The notes under the pieces: model-generated
Database searches by the model: none
The model's input: only the letters and a program-made list of their open reading frames with translations
Told to the model about the DNA's origin: nothing
Program-made: the position numbers and the translations under genes
NCBI GenBank assembly: GCA_914767715.1
Contig: OU612069.1
Location: 7,068,001-7,132,000, forward strand
Length of the DNA stretch: 64,000 bases
Direction: 5' to 3'
DNA from: Membranipora membranacea
Taxonomy: Eukaryota > Bryozoa > Gymnolaemata > Cheilostomatida > Membraniporidae
Shown: one piece after another, positions 45,935 to 59,700 of the stretch
Position numbering within the stretch: position 1 is the first letter of the stretch
Layout of the letters: each line of letters starts with the position of its first letter

Positions 45935-46241
45935 CAAGGGGTGTATTAAGGTACCCATAGAAAATGGTGATATAATGATGTGATTAAGGTTTTACAGTGG
46001 TAGATTTTTGGAACTCAGCATGATTCCTTGAAGGAAATGTTTTATTATTTCACTCTAAGAATTCCTGCAATCCTGATGAAGATAACAGTGTTCAGTGTAT
46101 ACACAAATAAATCAAACCCCTAGTACACGGCCTGCCCTAAATGGTGTTCAGCATGGCGATTGTGGCCGAACGTCATTAAGGGCTGGCTGTGTGTTTTATC
46201 TTTCATCCTCGGGGCTGGATTGGTTTTTGTATACACCCCTG
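45935..46241. mobile_element. MITE-like element with CAGGGGTGT ends, copy 2
   Basis: Starts CAAGGGGTGTATTAAGG and ends GTATACACCCCTG. The interior shares AATGGTGATATAATGATG and TTTTACAGTG words with copy 1; about 100 bases are extra near 46100-46200. Confidence 0.5.
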
Positions 46242-47080
46242 TTACATACTTGCAGTAACCGTTAAATATAGCCCCTGCACTCAAGTGGAAAACTCTATAT
46301 CACAGCTGTAAGGACTGTATGAGGTGAATAAACATGCAGTAAAAGAATACGACAGAATGTATCCTTCTGAGCCCGGAACAGTGCAATTAATCATATACTC
46401 ATGTTATTTATTATTTTACTTGCAGAAGGTTCAATAAAAAGTGGGAGAATCAGGAGTCTTAGACGTTCTCCTCCCGACAACTTAGAGACAAGTCGATCAG
46501 CCAGAGTGATCATATGAAGAGCAGTATACTGATCAGCAATAAGGTGTGGCAACTCATAATATTAAGGTCATCGTAATACTCGCATTCTACGTGGGAACAA
46601 CTCCAAATACAGGGCATTAGAGTTGTCAGTTGGCTTAAACTTGATGATTTGTGATATCTAGAATTTGTACACCCTGGCCCTAACGATGCTATTTGCGATG
46701 ATTTTAACCTACACAGGTTATTTTCAAAGAGGTCAGAGGTTTATTTGATGGCATAAATGAGGGCTTTTTTGGCGATGATTTGGTAGCTGGTATTAGGATT
46801 ATTAAACTTCACACGGCAAATTTAAGTTATGGTTTAGGTCAGCATATCATTACAGAAATATTCAGTCATCTATGACTGAAGATAAATATTCTTATTGATA
46901 AGGGGCCCTATTGAATATTGTCCTCAACTCAGTAGGACTAAAATACCAATGTAGACTGGCAGCTATAGATAACGGGCAGTGTTAGGCAGTGACATGTACT
47001 CATGTTTGGTTTACACGCTTAAGTTTTCATTCTCAGCCTTCTACCACATACTTAGCTTATCTCATGTTGACAACATTAGT

Positions 47081-47284
47081 GTGGGGTGTATAAAGTTTCA
47101 TATAGAATAATGGTGATATGATGATGCGGTAAAATCTTTACAGTGTTTGATTTTTTGGAAAGTAACAAGATTATTTAATTGAACTGACACTTTTTTATCG
47201 CCTCATTACTAAGAAAACCCTCATCCTGAAAATGAGAACGGTGTTTCATCCGCAGGGCTGGATATTAATGTTCATACACCCCTG
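47081..47284. mobile_element. MITE-like element with CAGGGGTGT ends, copy 3
   Basis: Starts GTGGGGTGTATAAAG and ends CATACACCCCTG, with the same internal order as copies 1 and 2. Confidence 0.5.
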
Positions 47285-48589
47285 TTACATACATGTTCAG
47301 GTTACCATAGCTGTCAAATTTGGCCCTTGCAGGTAAGCAGAAAACTCGCCATCACATTTGTTGGGTCTGCAAAATCGTTTGGGGGGAAGGTTGATTAAAG
47401 ACAATTTATTTGATCTCATTAGCGGTTGCAGGCTGCAGAGGCGGCAACTTGATTTTATGCGATGATCGCAGGGTTTTCAAGCATGAGGCCTGACTACTTC
47501 CTTTGAAGTCAGCCGCCAGTTAATCAACTTTGATACGATATGCCTGTATATTCATTTGGTCCCATTTTACTGGTAAGCCACTACCAGCTTGACAGGGGGA
47601 GTATCTCCAAATACTCGGTATGACCTGACATATGATACAATGATTACAGAGTGGGACAGCACATATGATTCTATAAATGACATAAAATTGGTCTAATTTT
47701 TGTTAGCTAGAAATTATTTACCTTGGCCCTTACTATTCTATTTGCAACGCTTCTAAGCCAATACATGTAACTTTAAGATTGGAAGTTGTCCATCCATTGT
47801 CGATAAGGACATAAATCTAACTTAGCTTTTCATTGGCAATAATAAGGGCCCGATCTTGACTTGACTCTATTGTACTAAAGTACAAGTACAAGTAGGCCTA
47901 TAACAAGATTACAGGCAGTGTTAGTGATAGTGGCATGTATTCATGTTCGGTGTAGAAATTTGAGTTCTCACTCCTAGTTGATAGTGTTAGTCAGAGGATG
48001 TATAAACATTCATTTCTTCAGAAAGTGGTGATATAATGAAGCCATTTATGAATTACACTGTTTGATTTTTCGGAATACTACAATGTTATTGCACAAAAAT
48101 GTTTTATTGCTTCAATGCCAAGAATTTCTTGAATCCTGAAATAGACGACTGTACTTATCTCACTCACAAGCCCCTATTGATTTTAAAACCCTGTCCCTCA
48201 GGGTTTCAACAGCAACAGGGGCTTGGAAGCTGATAAATCTCAATTTTAGTGACAAAATTCATGAAAAATTCCAAGAAATTTGTCCGGAAACAGGCAGAAA
48301 TTGATATAAATGACTATCCAAATACCAAAATTATTTCGCAAACTATGTCCCTATCAGATCTCTATGGTGAAGATTCTGAATCAAAAATCATTGTCATCCT
48401 ATTACAAACGATTTCAAGATAACCCTTTCTTTGACTCTTTCTTCTTGTGCGGCGTTGGATAAAAGTGCCAAACTGGAGAGATGACAACTCTGAAGAAAGT
48501 CTCAAATTGGAATTCAGAAATAACAATGTCCAAAGTTCAACATCTTAGAGGGGGGCATTGCCTTCATAAATGATTTGCGGCGACTGAGT

Positions 48590-49010
48590 GTGGGCCCCAG
48601 AATGGTGGCTACAGAGTGAGCGGCCGAGGTGGCGTCCCAGTTTGCGGCGAGTTAGGGAAGCATTGTCATTGTTTTTTTTGGTTTTTTTCCGGTTTCTGTT
48701 TGTGTTTATTTGTAATAAAAGGTTCTTCTAAAATAAAATGATGACAGCGGAGCGATCAGGTAGTCAGAGACTAGAATGGCGACCGCCCGATTAACAGTAT
48801 GACCAAGAACTATGTGGCCGAAGACAGCCCAAGGAACCCCGCCCGCCGCGCCTGTTGACTATGCACCACACCCCCACAGGGCCCTGGTCAGCCGACCACG
48901 CAGACCAAGGGGCTCACAAACCCCTTTACCAGGAAGGTACCTGTTGAGCAGGTTTACACCTGTCGTCAACAGGGACCTTGCCCCCCTGCAGTTTTTGGCT
49001 CTTTGAGGGA
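48590..49010. other. GC-rich block adjoining the LINE
   Basis: Clearly richer in G+C than the rest of the window (for example GAGCGGCCGAGGTGGCG and CCCGCCGCGCC), with a T-rich stretch and AATAAAA at about 48670-48740. A 64-codon plus-strand frame (48812-49006) is open but has no recognisable domain. It may be the untranslated or promoter part of a second retroelement, or the 3' region of the LINE at 49-50.4 kb. Confidence 0.4.
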
Positions 49011-49063
49011 CAACTCGAAGTTCACTTCTTGTGAAACTAACATTTGGTGAGCTCACACAGATC

Positions 49064-50403
49064 TCACAATTTGCAATTGTTTTTGAATATAATATTAAAA
49101 AGCATTTGCACCGGCATAATTTTAAGGTGCTCAAAGAATGAAGTTACATGGCCTCGTGGATGAATTTCTAAAATGACACGAAGTGCTGATTTTTGTAAAA
49201 GTAAAATTTGGTTTATCTCGCATTCAGCTGCATGGCCCCAGAACTGGATGCCGTAAATTAAGTGTGGGTGAAAAAACGTGTAGTATAAATTTATCATCAT
49301 TGGAATATCGTAATATGGTCTTATGGAACGCATGAGCGACAGTATAAAATTGAGCTTTTTACAAATTTGTACAATATGAGGTTTAAAAGTTATGTTATTG
49401 TCAAGCTCAATCCCTAAGAATTTTGTATTTAATTTATTATCAAGCTGGTTTCCACCCATATTTAAAATGTAGTTTTCCGGAGCTTTAATCAGTTTATTTG
49501 GAGCTTTAAAAATGACCTGAAAACTTTTAGAGTAATTCAAAATGAGCTTGTTTGCAATACACCAAGTTTCTACTTTGTGCAGATTTTCTTGCACTAAATG
49601 GGAATCTGTTGAAAAAATGTTTGTGTCATCTGCAAATAAAATATATTCAAGGTCAGGAGCTGCTTTTATAAGATCATTAATAAATATAAGAAATAAGATA
49701 AGGCCTAGAACTGAGCCTTGAGGTACCCCAATTTTAATCGGCAGCCATGATGAACTGTACGAATCCAGCTTCACATACTGGTACCTCTCGGATAAATATG
49801 TTTTTACAAGATTACATCAGGGGTGAAATTATAGTAAGGTAGTTTTGCGATTAAAATTTCATGGTCTATGGTGTCAAAAGCTTTACTAAAGTCTAGAAAT
49901 ATTCCTTGGGTTATGTCACTATTGTTAAAATTCTTATAGAGTTTCTCCATTAAGCGTGAAATAGCAAATGAAGTGTTGCGGTTTTCCCGGAAAACAAACT
50001 GGCTGTCGCTAAAAATATTGTTACTTTCAAAGTGGAAACGCAGCTGTGATGCTAAAGTCTTTTCTACAAGTTTGGATAATGCTGTTAAAATTGAAATCGG
50101 CCTATAGTTATTAGGGTCTGACTTAGATCCTTTTTTGTGAAGTGGGGTTACACGGGCAATCTTTTGGCTATCCGGGAATTTTGAGGTGCGCACTACTAAG
50201 TTAATCATTTGGGTTAAGATCGGTGAAAGTGTGGTTTTATTTTCTTTTATAAGGCTGATGGGTATTCCATCATAGCCCGTAGCCTTCCTTTCCGATGAAC
50301 AGTTGATTACAGACTCAGTTATCTCATTAGAAATCTCTAAAAAGTCAAATGCTGGCAAATTATTGTCCTTTATTAAGTATGAGCTATAGTTAATTGTAAA
50401 CAT
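49064..50403 (-). mobile_element. Non-LTR retrotransposon (LINE) reverse transcriptase, 5'-truncated and frameshifted
   Basis: Two minus-strand frames join: 49804-50403 holds RT motifs NYRPISIL and FLDFSKAFDTIDHEIL, and 49064-49774 holds VPQGSVLGLILFLIFINDL and the catalytic ILFADDTNIF (F-A-D-D), then the thumb region. A small frameshift at about 49790-49805 separates them. No endonuclease domain was found upstream, so the copy is 5'-truncated. Jockey/CR1-like in style; clade not assigned. It lies just upstream of the LRR gene. Confidence 0.85.
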
Positions 50404-50742
50404 GATATATTGTTGTTAGATTTTGACAATTAAAAATTGTGGTGCAGTTTGGTGTATTAATCAAATGAAATTTGGTCATCTGCAACAGAAGATGAATATT
50501 GGTTATGAAAATTACTATAGGATTACGGTTTTGCAACTGGATTGATTGATATTTTCTTATTCTGATTTCTAGTCGCACATGCTCTGTTGTCCCGTAGTCA
50601 TTGGTGTTTTATCTCAAACTGATCCCCTTCATGTTCACAATGCATGGTCGGGCAAATGAATAAAAAATCAGTATACATAGACACATATATCAGTGTCTTA
50701 TTTATCATACTTCTTTTAGCTTGTAGGTGCCAAGTGATAATC

Positions 50743-53700
50743 ATGGGAAACAATAAAAGTAAGCCCTCTGAGATCAGGCCACAGGATGAAGAACCTAGGC
50801 TCGGGGCTCGTTTAAGTATCTCAAGTGACACCCATGCAAGAGCTGATGAGACCCAAGGTAGGAGTTATAGCAAAAAGTTGATGACAAGCAAATTTGTTGA
50901 TGAGAAACAAATGATAGTCTAAAGTGCAGTGTTGTGTAGTGCATCTGACTGGACTATATTTTGGATTCTGAGATTTTTATTGGACGGGTGCTAAGTTGAG
51001 GACAGGGTTAGTATTATGAGGATCAAGTATCCGATCCCATGACCAAATATTTGTAATTGATAACTTCGGCTCGACCAGTTAGTCCCTCTTAAGTAAGTCC
51101 TATAACATTTTGTTTTATTCTTCTTCTTTATTTGCTGTCTAGGGTATAAGATCTGGTACCGGCATACTGGAGAACCTGAGATTGATGAAGTACCTGATAT
51201 TAGTGATGTGACACTAAAATCACTGTCATTATCAGAACTGACAGCTCGAGGTCTCCATATCACACATATGCTCATCAGAGGTCATATCCCTCCCAATCTA
51301 TGTGACGTAGCTCCTCATCTGATAGAGCTCGATCTCTACGAAATACCACATGTAAATCAGCTACAGAGGTAAGAGTCCAAATATGTATGATTGAGTTTGT
51401 ATAACACCATACTATGTTTTATGTATAACTGAGTGCCTACACACTGTATTACAAATTTGATCTTGCAGGTTGAGCTGATGCCCAATTTATTGTTCGATAG
51501 TGTGAAACAGGACCAAACCATTCTCTATTGCTGATAAATCAGATGAGATTTTGATTTCCAAGATATAATGTTTCTAACTGTTGAATTGAAGCTATTTTTG
51601 ACAATCCTGGTGAAAATGTTTTAAATGCTTCTGAGGTTCATCTTTATGTGTAGGAAGGGTGGGTTATTTTCCAATTTCATAGAATCCAATCCGTTTTGCC
51701 TGTAGTGTTATGAGATTTAGAACAAGCAGTAGATGTGAGTTATTTTTTGGTCAATATACAATCATCTTTATGAATGTTTTTTGTGAGGTTGATATAACAA
51801 CATAAATGATGATGTTGCTTCATAGTTTACGTTAGGCAATTTCTAGGTGATCACAAATGAAATGCCCGGAAATATGAAATAATAAAAACACAACCCAGCG
51901 ATGTGTTTTTGTCAATCTTACAGAGCATCATGCCAACACCAGTGCATAACTCTAACAAAATAACCAAACAAATTATGAGGAATACAAATTTATCCTACTC
52001 TTCATCCAGTAGTTTAATGCCACTACCATTATCTTGTTCAAGAGTAGTTGATTACTATCGTGTGGACATTGACTAACCAGTTAGCTTTATGTCATTCTCG
52101 CTCTGTATAGAATACCGCTGATCATGCTGTTAATAATATAACTTTGATATCCAAATTTTCCAACTAGTCTCTGAACATTGGAAATTTGTCCCCGCGGCCC
52201 ATAAAACCTAAGAGTAGTGTTTAGCTACAGGGTCATACAATCATAAACAAAGTTATGATAAATTTATGATAAGTTGTGTGAACTAAATGTCATCATTAAT
52301 TGTATTCTTTAGTTGTGCTGCGCAATATCAGGATACTGGTTAGTTTATGCGCTCAAACGATGACGGGATGCTGGTAGAGGCATTTCATTATCAACCACTT
52401 TCTCTTCAGAAAGTGGTTGATAATGAAATGCCTCTACCAGCAACCCGCCACCATTTGAGCGCTTAATATATATATAACTATATAATATATACCAAGCTAA
52501 AATTTGATATTAAGAGTAAGCTTTTTATTTCACTCTCTTTACTCGCAGTCCCCACTAAATGTAGTCAGGCATCGCACGGGAAATTTCTTGATAACTTGAT
52601 ACCCCATCACTTATCATTGTAACACTGTGAGGGCTTCAGGCATCTTACAAAACAGTAATAGTTATCTGAAGCTTAAGGATGGCTCTGGAAGATAATTGTC
52701 ACATGATGAAGCTTCTGCTCACTCACTGTCACAATATTATATTCGCTAAATTTAAGTTGTTTGAGGATCCAAAACTTGATCAAAATGATTGCAAAACTGA
52801 GAACATGATGAAAATCAGATTGATTGAACCTTCTGGTGCATAGGCTGAGTTTATAATATGTATCTGACCAGCAAGCATACATTATACATCTACAAATTCA
52901 GAGACTGATAAGACTGGCTCAACCAAAACCATTAAAAGGACTTTTTGTCATGATCATCATTGATTCTATGTGTTTGATATACTATATTGATTGTCCAAAC
53001 ATGGACTTGAGATTTTACATCTTTTAAACTGAAGCCTATATTATATCAGTTTTACTTAACGCAGACAAGAGTTGTGGTCTAAGTGGCATACCAGCAATGA
53101 TAAAATAATACTTTAATTAATTGCCTACCCGCTATCCATTCCGGTAAATCTTCCCTGACTGCTTAAAATCTTCCCCTGTCACGACAATTCATAAAAAGGG
53201 TTACAAATGTGACCCGTCAAACTATCGACCAATATCCTCGCTTCCAATCCTGTCAAAGATGTTTGAACTTGACATGAAAAATCAAATGATGTCTTACATA
53301 GAGAAACACAACTTATTCTGAGACTTACAATTCGGATTTTGTCAGAATCATTCAACCGAGCAAATGTTGCTATCTGTGCTGCAACAATGGGAAATTAAAC
53401 TTGGTACTGAAGTACTAGCGGAGTCCAATACTCTGCTACAGACAGCATCAGATTGGTATCATAGCCACTTATTGAGACTCTACATCGAAACAACACAATT
53501 CTGCATATTTTCCAAAAGAAACATTAACAAATTTTACCGAATAGTTTTCAAACCTCAAAAATTGAGACAAAACTCTCTATCAATGAACTGGGGGTTACCC
53601 TGGATACCGATTTATCTCTCCATATCCATGTCAATGAAACGGCAACTTAAGCGAACAGAGTAGTATACCTACTTTCAAATCTGAAAAAAATATGATACAT

Positions 53701-56700
53701 GACTTACAAATTTCTTGTTGGATCTATCTTAGAATACTGCTCATCTATCAACCTAGAAGGCACACAAAAAACATCCGACACAATTGAAAGAGACCAGAAT
53801 AAAGAAATTAGAATCATAATATCTACACCTAAAAAGTTCTCTGTCACAACTGGTAGATCACTCTAAAACTTACTCACCCTAAAATGTAGAAGACATAACC
53901 TATTTCACAAATTTACACATAAGAAAGTAGCCACAAATAAAGCATCAAAGCGCATTATTCACCTGGTGCAAAAGTTTAATAAACACCAACACTCCCTGAG
54001 ACGTAAATTTTCAGTAATAAAGCCTTCCTTCAGGACACATTTTGGCAAAATAGCTCTTTTAAATCTGCTGCACAATTTCAGATTGAAATGCAAAACGGCT
54101 GACAGCCCACTATCTTTTAAGGAATACTTTTGACAATAATCATTACAAGTACAATAATTATGATAATATATATATATGATATTCTTTTTCTATAAAGCCA
54201 TTTATAGCTTACTTTCCTATTTCTAGAAAATCATCATTTATTCGTGTATAACCCCTTTTTTTTATTAAGTTGTGTGTTAGAGGTCAACAAGTTACTTTTT
54301 AACTACTCTGTTAACTGCAATACACTCCCGATACAACCACAAAACTTTGCGTTTCTCATAGTTTCACTGAACTTTGAATCATCTACTTCAAATTTCATTC
54401 AGAATTTCATTCTCACAAGAGAAGACATTTGCGATATCATTGACAACCCGTGTGAAATTCAAACAAGATAGAGTAGGAAAATTACATTGAAACAAGTTAT
54501 TGTTCGGACAGCTATGAGTGAGAGACCAATATTCTACCAGGCCTGTAAACTCTTTGGATGGCATGCCTTTGATATTTTGGATCTTCCACAAGAGTTTTCC
54601 AGAGGCATGTGGCATGAACTTGAGGTCTGGTCCCTTGGCAGCGCTTCTGACAAGGAGTACAGGGAGCTGAATGTTTCGCAGTTTGGCTAAAGGTTACCAA
54701 TAATGCATAACATTGACTTTTTGTCATTATGGTCATTCGAATATGAAATTGATACTTATTTCTACACGGGCTCTGTAGTTGCGTCAATTAAAGGTCCAGG
54801 TTTTTTTGAAAAAAACTGTTGACATGGTTTATTGTAAGAGCAAAAAATGGCAATGATTTTAAATGATGTGTTCTGTCATTATTAACATACACGTCATAAT
54901 TATTTTTATTATAGGTGGTTTCTCTAGAAAACGTTAGAAATAATAAGAAATAATGTTTGCTCATTCAACCTTATACAAATCAGAAAATTTAGCCAATATT
55001 TTTTTAAAAATCAAACACTGAATCGTAAACTGACCTGAGGACAAAACAAGGATGAAAATGCAAAATTTTGATCAAATATAACTTGTTGAATAATTATTTA
55101 GGGCTTTGAATCCGACTAAAGCTAAGTTTTTTGGTTGATTTTATGTTTGAATTGATGGTCTGCCTAGCAATGCTATGCTGTGTGCGGGATAATAATGTGA
55201 CAGCGAAACCTGTCTGTGATCAGCAAACTATACCATCTTCCTAAGCTCTTTGCAGGCTGCTCTGCAGGCGTGAAAATAAGCTCTGTTTCTATGAAGTAGG
55301 TATTTGGTACAGGTTAGCCTTGACACAGAGGCAGGGACTGTCTCGTGAAAGGTTTGAATCGCATCGCACATCTCTTTATCTCTTTATCAACTCATACAGT
55401 CTATAGATTGAAGCCACAACCTGAGCCTTGTCCATAAATGCCCTCATTGGCAGAAGTATTTGGTTATTTGCAACCTGGATCCCATTCACACTGCTTTGTG
55501 AATTCTGTATAACTATTTCCATCACTATAACGAATAGCGAAGGGGATATAGCACATCCCATCCCATGCCTACTGCTGGCTTATGCCAGCTCGTGGTAAAG
55601 TACCCAGTAGTGGATCGCATTTCGTAGTTTTTTATAAAAAAATATTGGAATGAAGAATTTGCGAATCGAGACAGTGTGTCAATCTCACTATGAAATGATG
55701 AGCATCTCTGAAAATTATGGGTATCCATGTGGATTATATTTTCTCCTTCCAATTCATACTCAGGCCAACAATAGTAACATGACCTACATTCAAAAACCAT
55801 ATCGATATTCATTTTCACTTTCAACACTTTTCTTAACACTCAACGGCAAGCAGCTAATACCATAGTCTGAAGCTTGGTAAATTTTTTTGCTCTGATGACA
55901 TTTGAATGCGTTCCTGAATTTGCATAACCCAAAACTTCAAATGGGATCGCTCGCAAGAATAAAGCATTCAAATATTCAAAGAGTTTCTGAGTCTGGTAAT
56001 ATAAATCTACTTTGAGAATGATCAACATAAATAGGAAGTAGGCTACATTTCAACAACACCGATTGGTCCTCAAGCAAGCAAATTGTGGGTTTAAACAAGC
56101 ATTCATATATTAACTTCCATATCTGTTTTGCAACACTTGCATCACAAGAAATACCTATAAACCATTAAATCCAAAAAAAATTAGATCGAGTCAATTTATT
56201 TATGGTAAATGTTACCTCCTGCAATACATGCATCACAAGGACATCCAAACCTATTTAGACTGCAAAATATAATGTCAGAGATACTATGTATGGGCATTTG
56301 AGAAAACCTTTTCTCATCTTTAGAATGTATTGCCCAATCGTGTTTGCTCCTTCGCAAGTTTGTAACCTTTAAAAAAGCCCTAAGTTTTCCAAAAAGTGGG
56401 GCGAAAAGCAAATAAAATTAACTAGTAAACAGGAGTGTTTGTTTCGTTATTTTGAGGAAAACTCAAATAACGAAACCTGATCTTGAGGGCAAATAATTCA
56501 AGAGATTTCCTGACAATTTAAGAAAGTTTCTGGTGGGGTTGCAATATAATTTTGCCTGACAATGGATAGCTTCTTTGCAGTGGGATTTCTCATCTGATCT
56601 ATTGCCAGCAGTCCTTATGATGTTTCACAAATGTATGGCAGCTGTCCTATTTCAGGAGAGGATGATTTTAATGTTAGTAATAAAAGCTCTGATACCTTGC

Positions 56701-59700
56701 ATATCAACTCCACTATTTGGTCTTCTTTATATTATAATATGTATTTAATATTTGGCAAGGACAAAATTTGCTTTGATATTTAATCTAATAATTTTAGTGT
56801 AATAAAGGAGTTTTCACTGCATTTATGGAATTTAGTGAGTTATAGAAAACTTTTAAGGAAAAATAGGTCCATTCGACCATTTCTGATAGTGATGTTATTC
56901 TCATAGCACTCTACGCTAATTTTCCTAGTTGAGATTGATATCTAGGGAAATGTAACATTGATTGACGAAACAGGGTTATTGGAGACAGTTTATATTTAAA
57001 TTTTTAGGGTATTCAGATCCCTTTGTTTTAGCCTTTGTTTATCTTTGAGAGTAATTCTGACACTTCTCGCTTGCGAGTGAGCACAACTCCCAAAATATGA
57101 AAAGCAAAACTACGTACATGTGATTTAGTTTTCGAAGTGATATAAATTAGAACCGAATATGTATTCACAATTATCTTAGCCATGGTGGTATCACAAACAA
57201 AGGTTATGACCATACGGCAGGCTACACAATTTGAATAAAAGCCAACTTATCGCCTTCAACTGGCTGAATTATAGGTGTGCTCACTTACAACATTACAGTA
57301 ATCTCAAATAACAGCCACAGATCAACCTAAGAATAATGAAGCCACATGGTTAGCGATATAACCTTATTTCGAACAATTATTACATCATCACTTATATATG
57401 TATTGCATATTTGTTCTGGTAGTATTAATAAGTTCAGGAACTTTTGTTCATTAACCAAAGATGAAAAGAATTTCTTTTAAAATTAAATTAAAAGTAATTA
57501 TGAAAGTGTGGGTGAAATACTAGGACACACAAAGGTTTAAAAATACAGAGATTACAGGCAATTGAGAAAATTGAGAAAATTTTGAATGAATTTCCTATCT
57601 AATGAAGTAAATGAAGAATAAAAATGCAAGTATTGAGGAGTAGAAAAGTTAAAAATTTATGCACTTAAAAGGTGGCTTTTGACGTCTTGTATGATTTGAG
57701 ATCATGGCATAGCTTAACAGTTAGGGGCAAGTGATAAAATAATTTTGCACAAAATTCCACAAAGAAGAACCTGTTTTGTCTATAAAAAGCATCAAGCCCT
57801 CACTTTTACCAAGTCTTGTATGTGTTTCTAATTTTACAGTCATTAATTGTCATCGATAATAGAGACAAATTCGTCAATCGATTGAAAATGTAAAAAGGGA
57901 TAAATAATAATACCCGTTGCTGATTTCATTTCAAATGCCTTTTCTCAACTTCTTAGTGACTTATATGCTTTCCTCGTTATCTCCCCCTACATTTTTTAAA
58001 TTTGATGCAGAAACCATCACAAATTGATTGAAAGTTATTGTCCAGGCTTGGTGGTTGAATTACTATTTAATCCACGAAATGAATGCAAAAAATCATGAAT
58101 TTCATAAAAAATGATGAAATTATCTTTTATTAACCAGATGACTCAATTAAAATGCACTCCTACATATGCTAGAAGCGTCAAATTTTTTTGCTAACCACAT
58201 TATGACGATATCAATATATGAATCATTTTGGGTCACTCTATCGCTATTTCCCTTCATTTAATGCAGCATATCTTAAAATTTATTCTCAGTTTTCTCATAT
58301 AAACTTTAGATGCAAGCTGACATGGTACATTTATCCTCTATTGCATAGAACTAGGCACAGCATATAAAGGATTCCTTTGTTTACCAAATGTTAAAACAAT
58401 GAAAAGCATTGAATCGTATAGAGGCCTCACACTCAGCACAATACACAATACAGAATTAATATCACAATGAAGATTTTATGTGAACCCGTAGTCTTGTCTT
58501 CTAACATTACATCACTTAAAATGATAACAGATTATGAGCATGGAATGCTGACTTAGATTATTGTTCCTAAAATGAAGATGGAACCCTTATTTAATTGTGA
58601 AAGCAAAATATAAAAATTACTTTGGTATGGTAGAAAAACCAGTAATTTTAGAAACCTCCACATGGCAGCGAATATTACGATTCTAAAACAGGGACCGGCA
58701 GATTTATTCAATATTTTACCTTAGTTATTTCAGTACGCATGAATGGGGGTTAATGTGATCACAGTACACTCTTCATTTTTTAATACCTATAAGATAATTT
58801 GTCAAGTCTTATGAGCTTGCCTCTTCCACTTTCGTGCCACCAAATTTCAGTATCTCGCCAAGATCATAACCTTACAGCAAATGTACACATCAAGCAGCAC
58901 TATTAGCAATGACAATAGTAACAAGATCTCGCAAATCCCTGTCAAAGAGTAACAAATTCAAGCAGCATCCAAGCATTGTATCTCATACCATTTTACATCG
59001 TACAGGGGCACACAGAGCAATTCCACTGCGTTATGTTGTCATATTTCAATACTTCTAGACTCTAGTGTTTTGTCAGATCAGGGAAACACATTTCTTCTCA
59101 GCTGTTGACACTTGATTACTTATCTTTCACATGTTTTGAGTACTGTGTATTGCCAGCGTTTCAAATAGGCCCAATGTAATAGATTAACCATAACCATAAA
59201 CCCTGCTTGGTGCTTTCACCTGGGTTTGTTATTGAAACATCTTCTTGTGAAAACTACTCTGAGTTTGTTCACCTAAACAAGGATAGGTGTCTCCTGTCTC
59301 TTTGAAATAGTTTCATTGACATTGAGTTTACAATGGATGTGAAGCCTAATCCCCCAAGAAACAATAGAGTGAAGGCTGATTATTATCTCTAGGTATTTAC
59401 ACATCAATCTGTGCTATGTTATGTTACTTGAAAAAAATTCTTATAAATGGTCTGTGTATGGTGGGTTCAATGAATGAGATTATCCTGTTATTGCCAAAAA
59501 TTTGCAATGGCTCCTGCAGTGAGAGTTCGCTCCTGTAGACTAGCTATATTGTAGAAGACAATATCATATTGTTTGCAATTATGGACTCAAATTTAATTGC
59601 TTGAGTTTGATATTTCAGGGAGGGTGGGAGAGGGTATATCCCACCCTCCCTGGTTAGTTCAGACCATCATTTTATTGGTATTAATTTTAAATATGTGTAG

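Larger units (their letters stand above)
43543..48180. repeat. Degenerate array of large repeat units
   Basis: Units of roughly 1-1.6 kb share several blocks in the same order. Block A: a GCAG-started stretch with ATCAG and GAGATCATATGAAGAG-like words (43543-43687, 44124-44275, 44726-44850, 46424-46546). Block B: CAACTCCAAATACA with GTTGTCAGTTGGCTTAA (44310-44357, 46590-46638). Block C: GGTCCCA-TTTACTGGT (45340, 47560). Block D: GTTAGGCAGT with TTTTCATTC-CAGCCTTCTA (45830, 46985). Block E: a GGGGTGTATAAA element. None is coding in a consistent frame. Confidence 0.7.
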
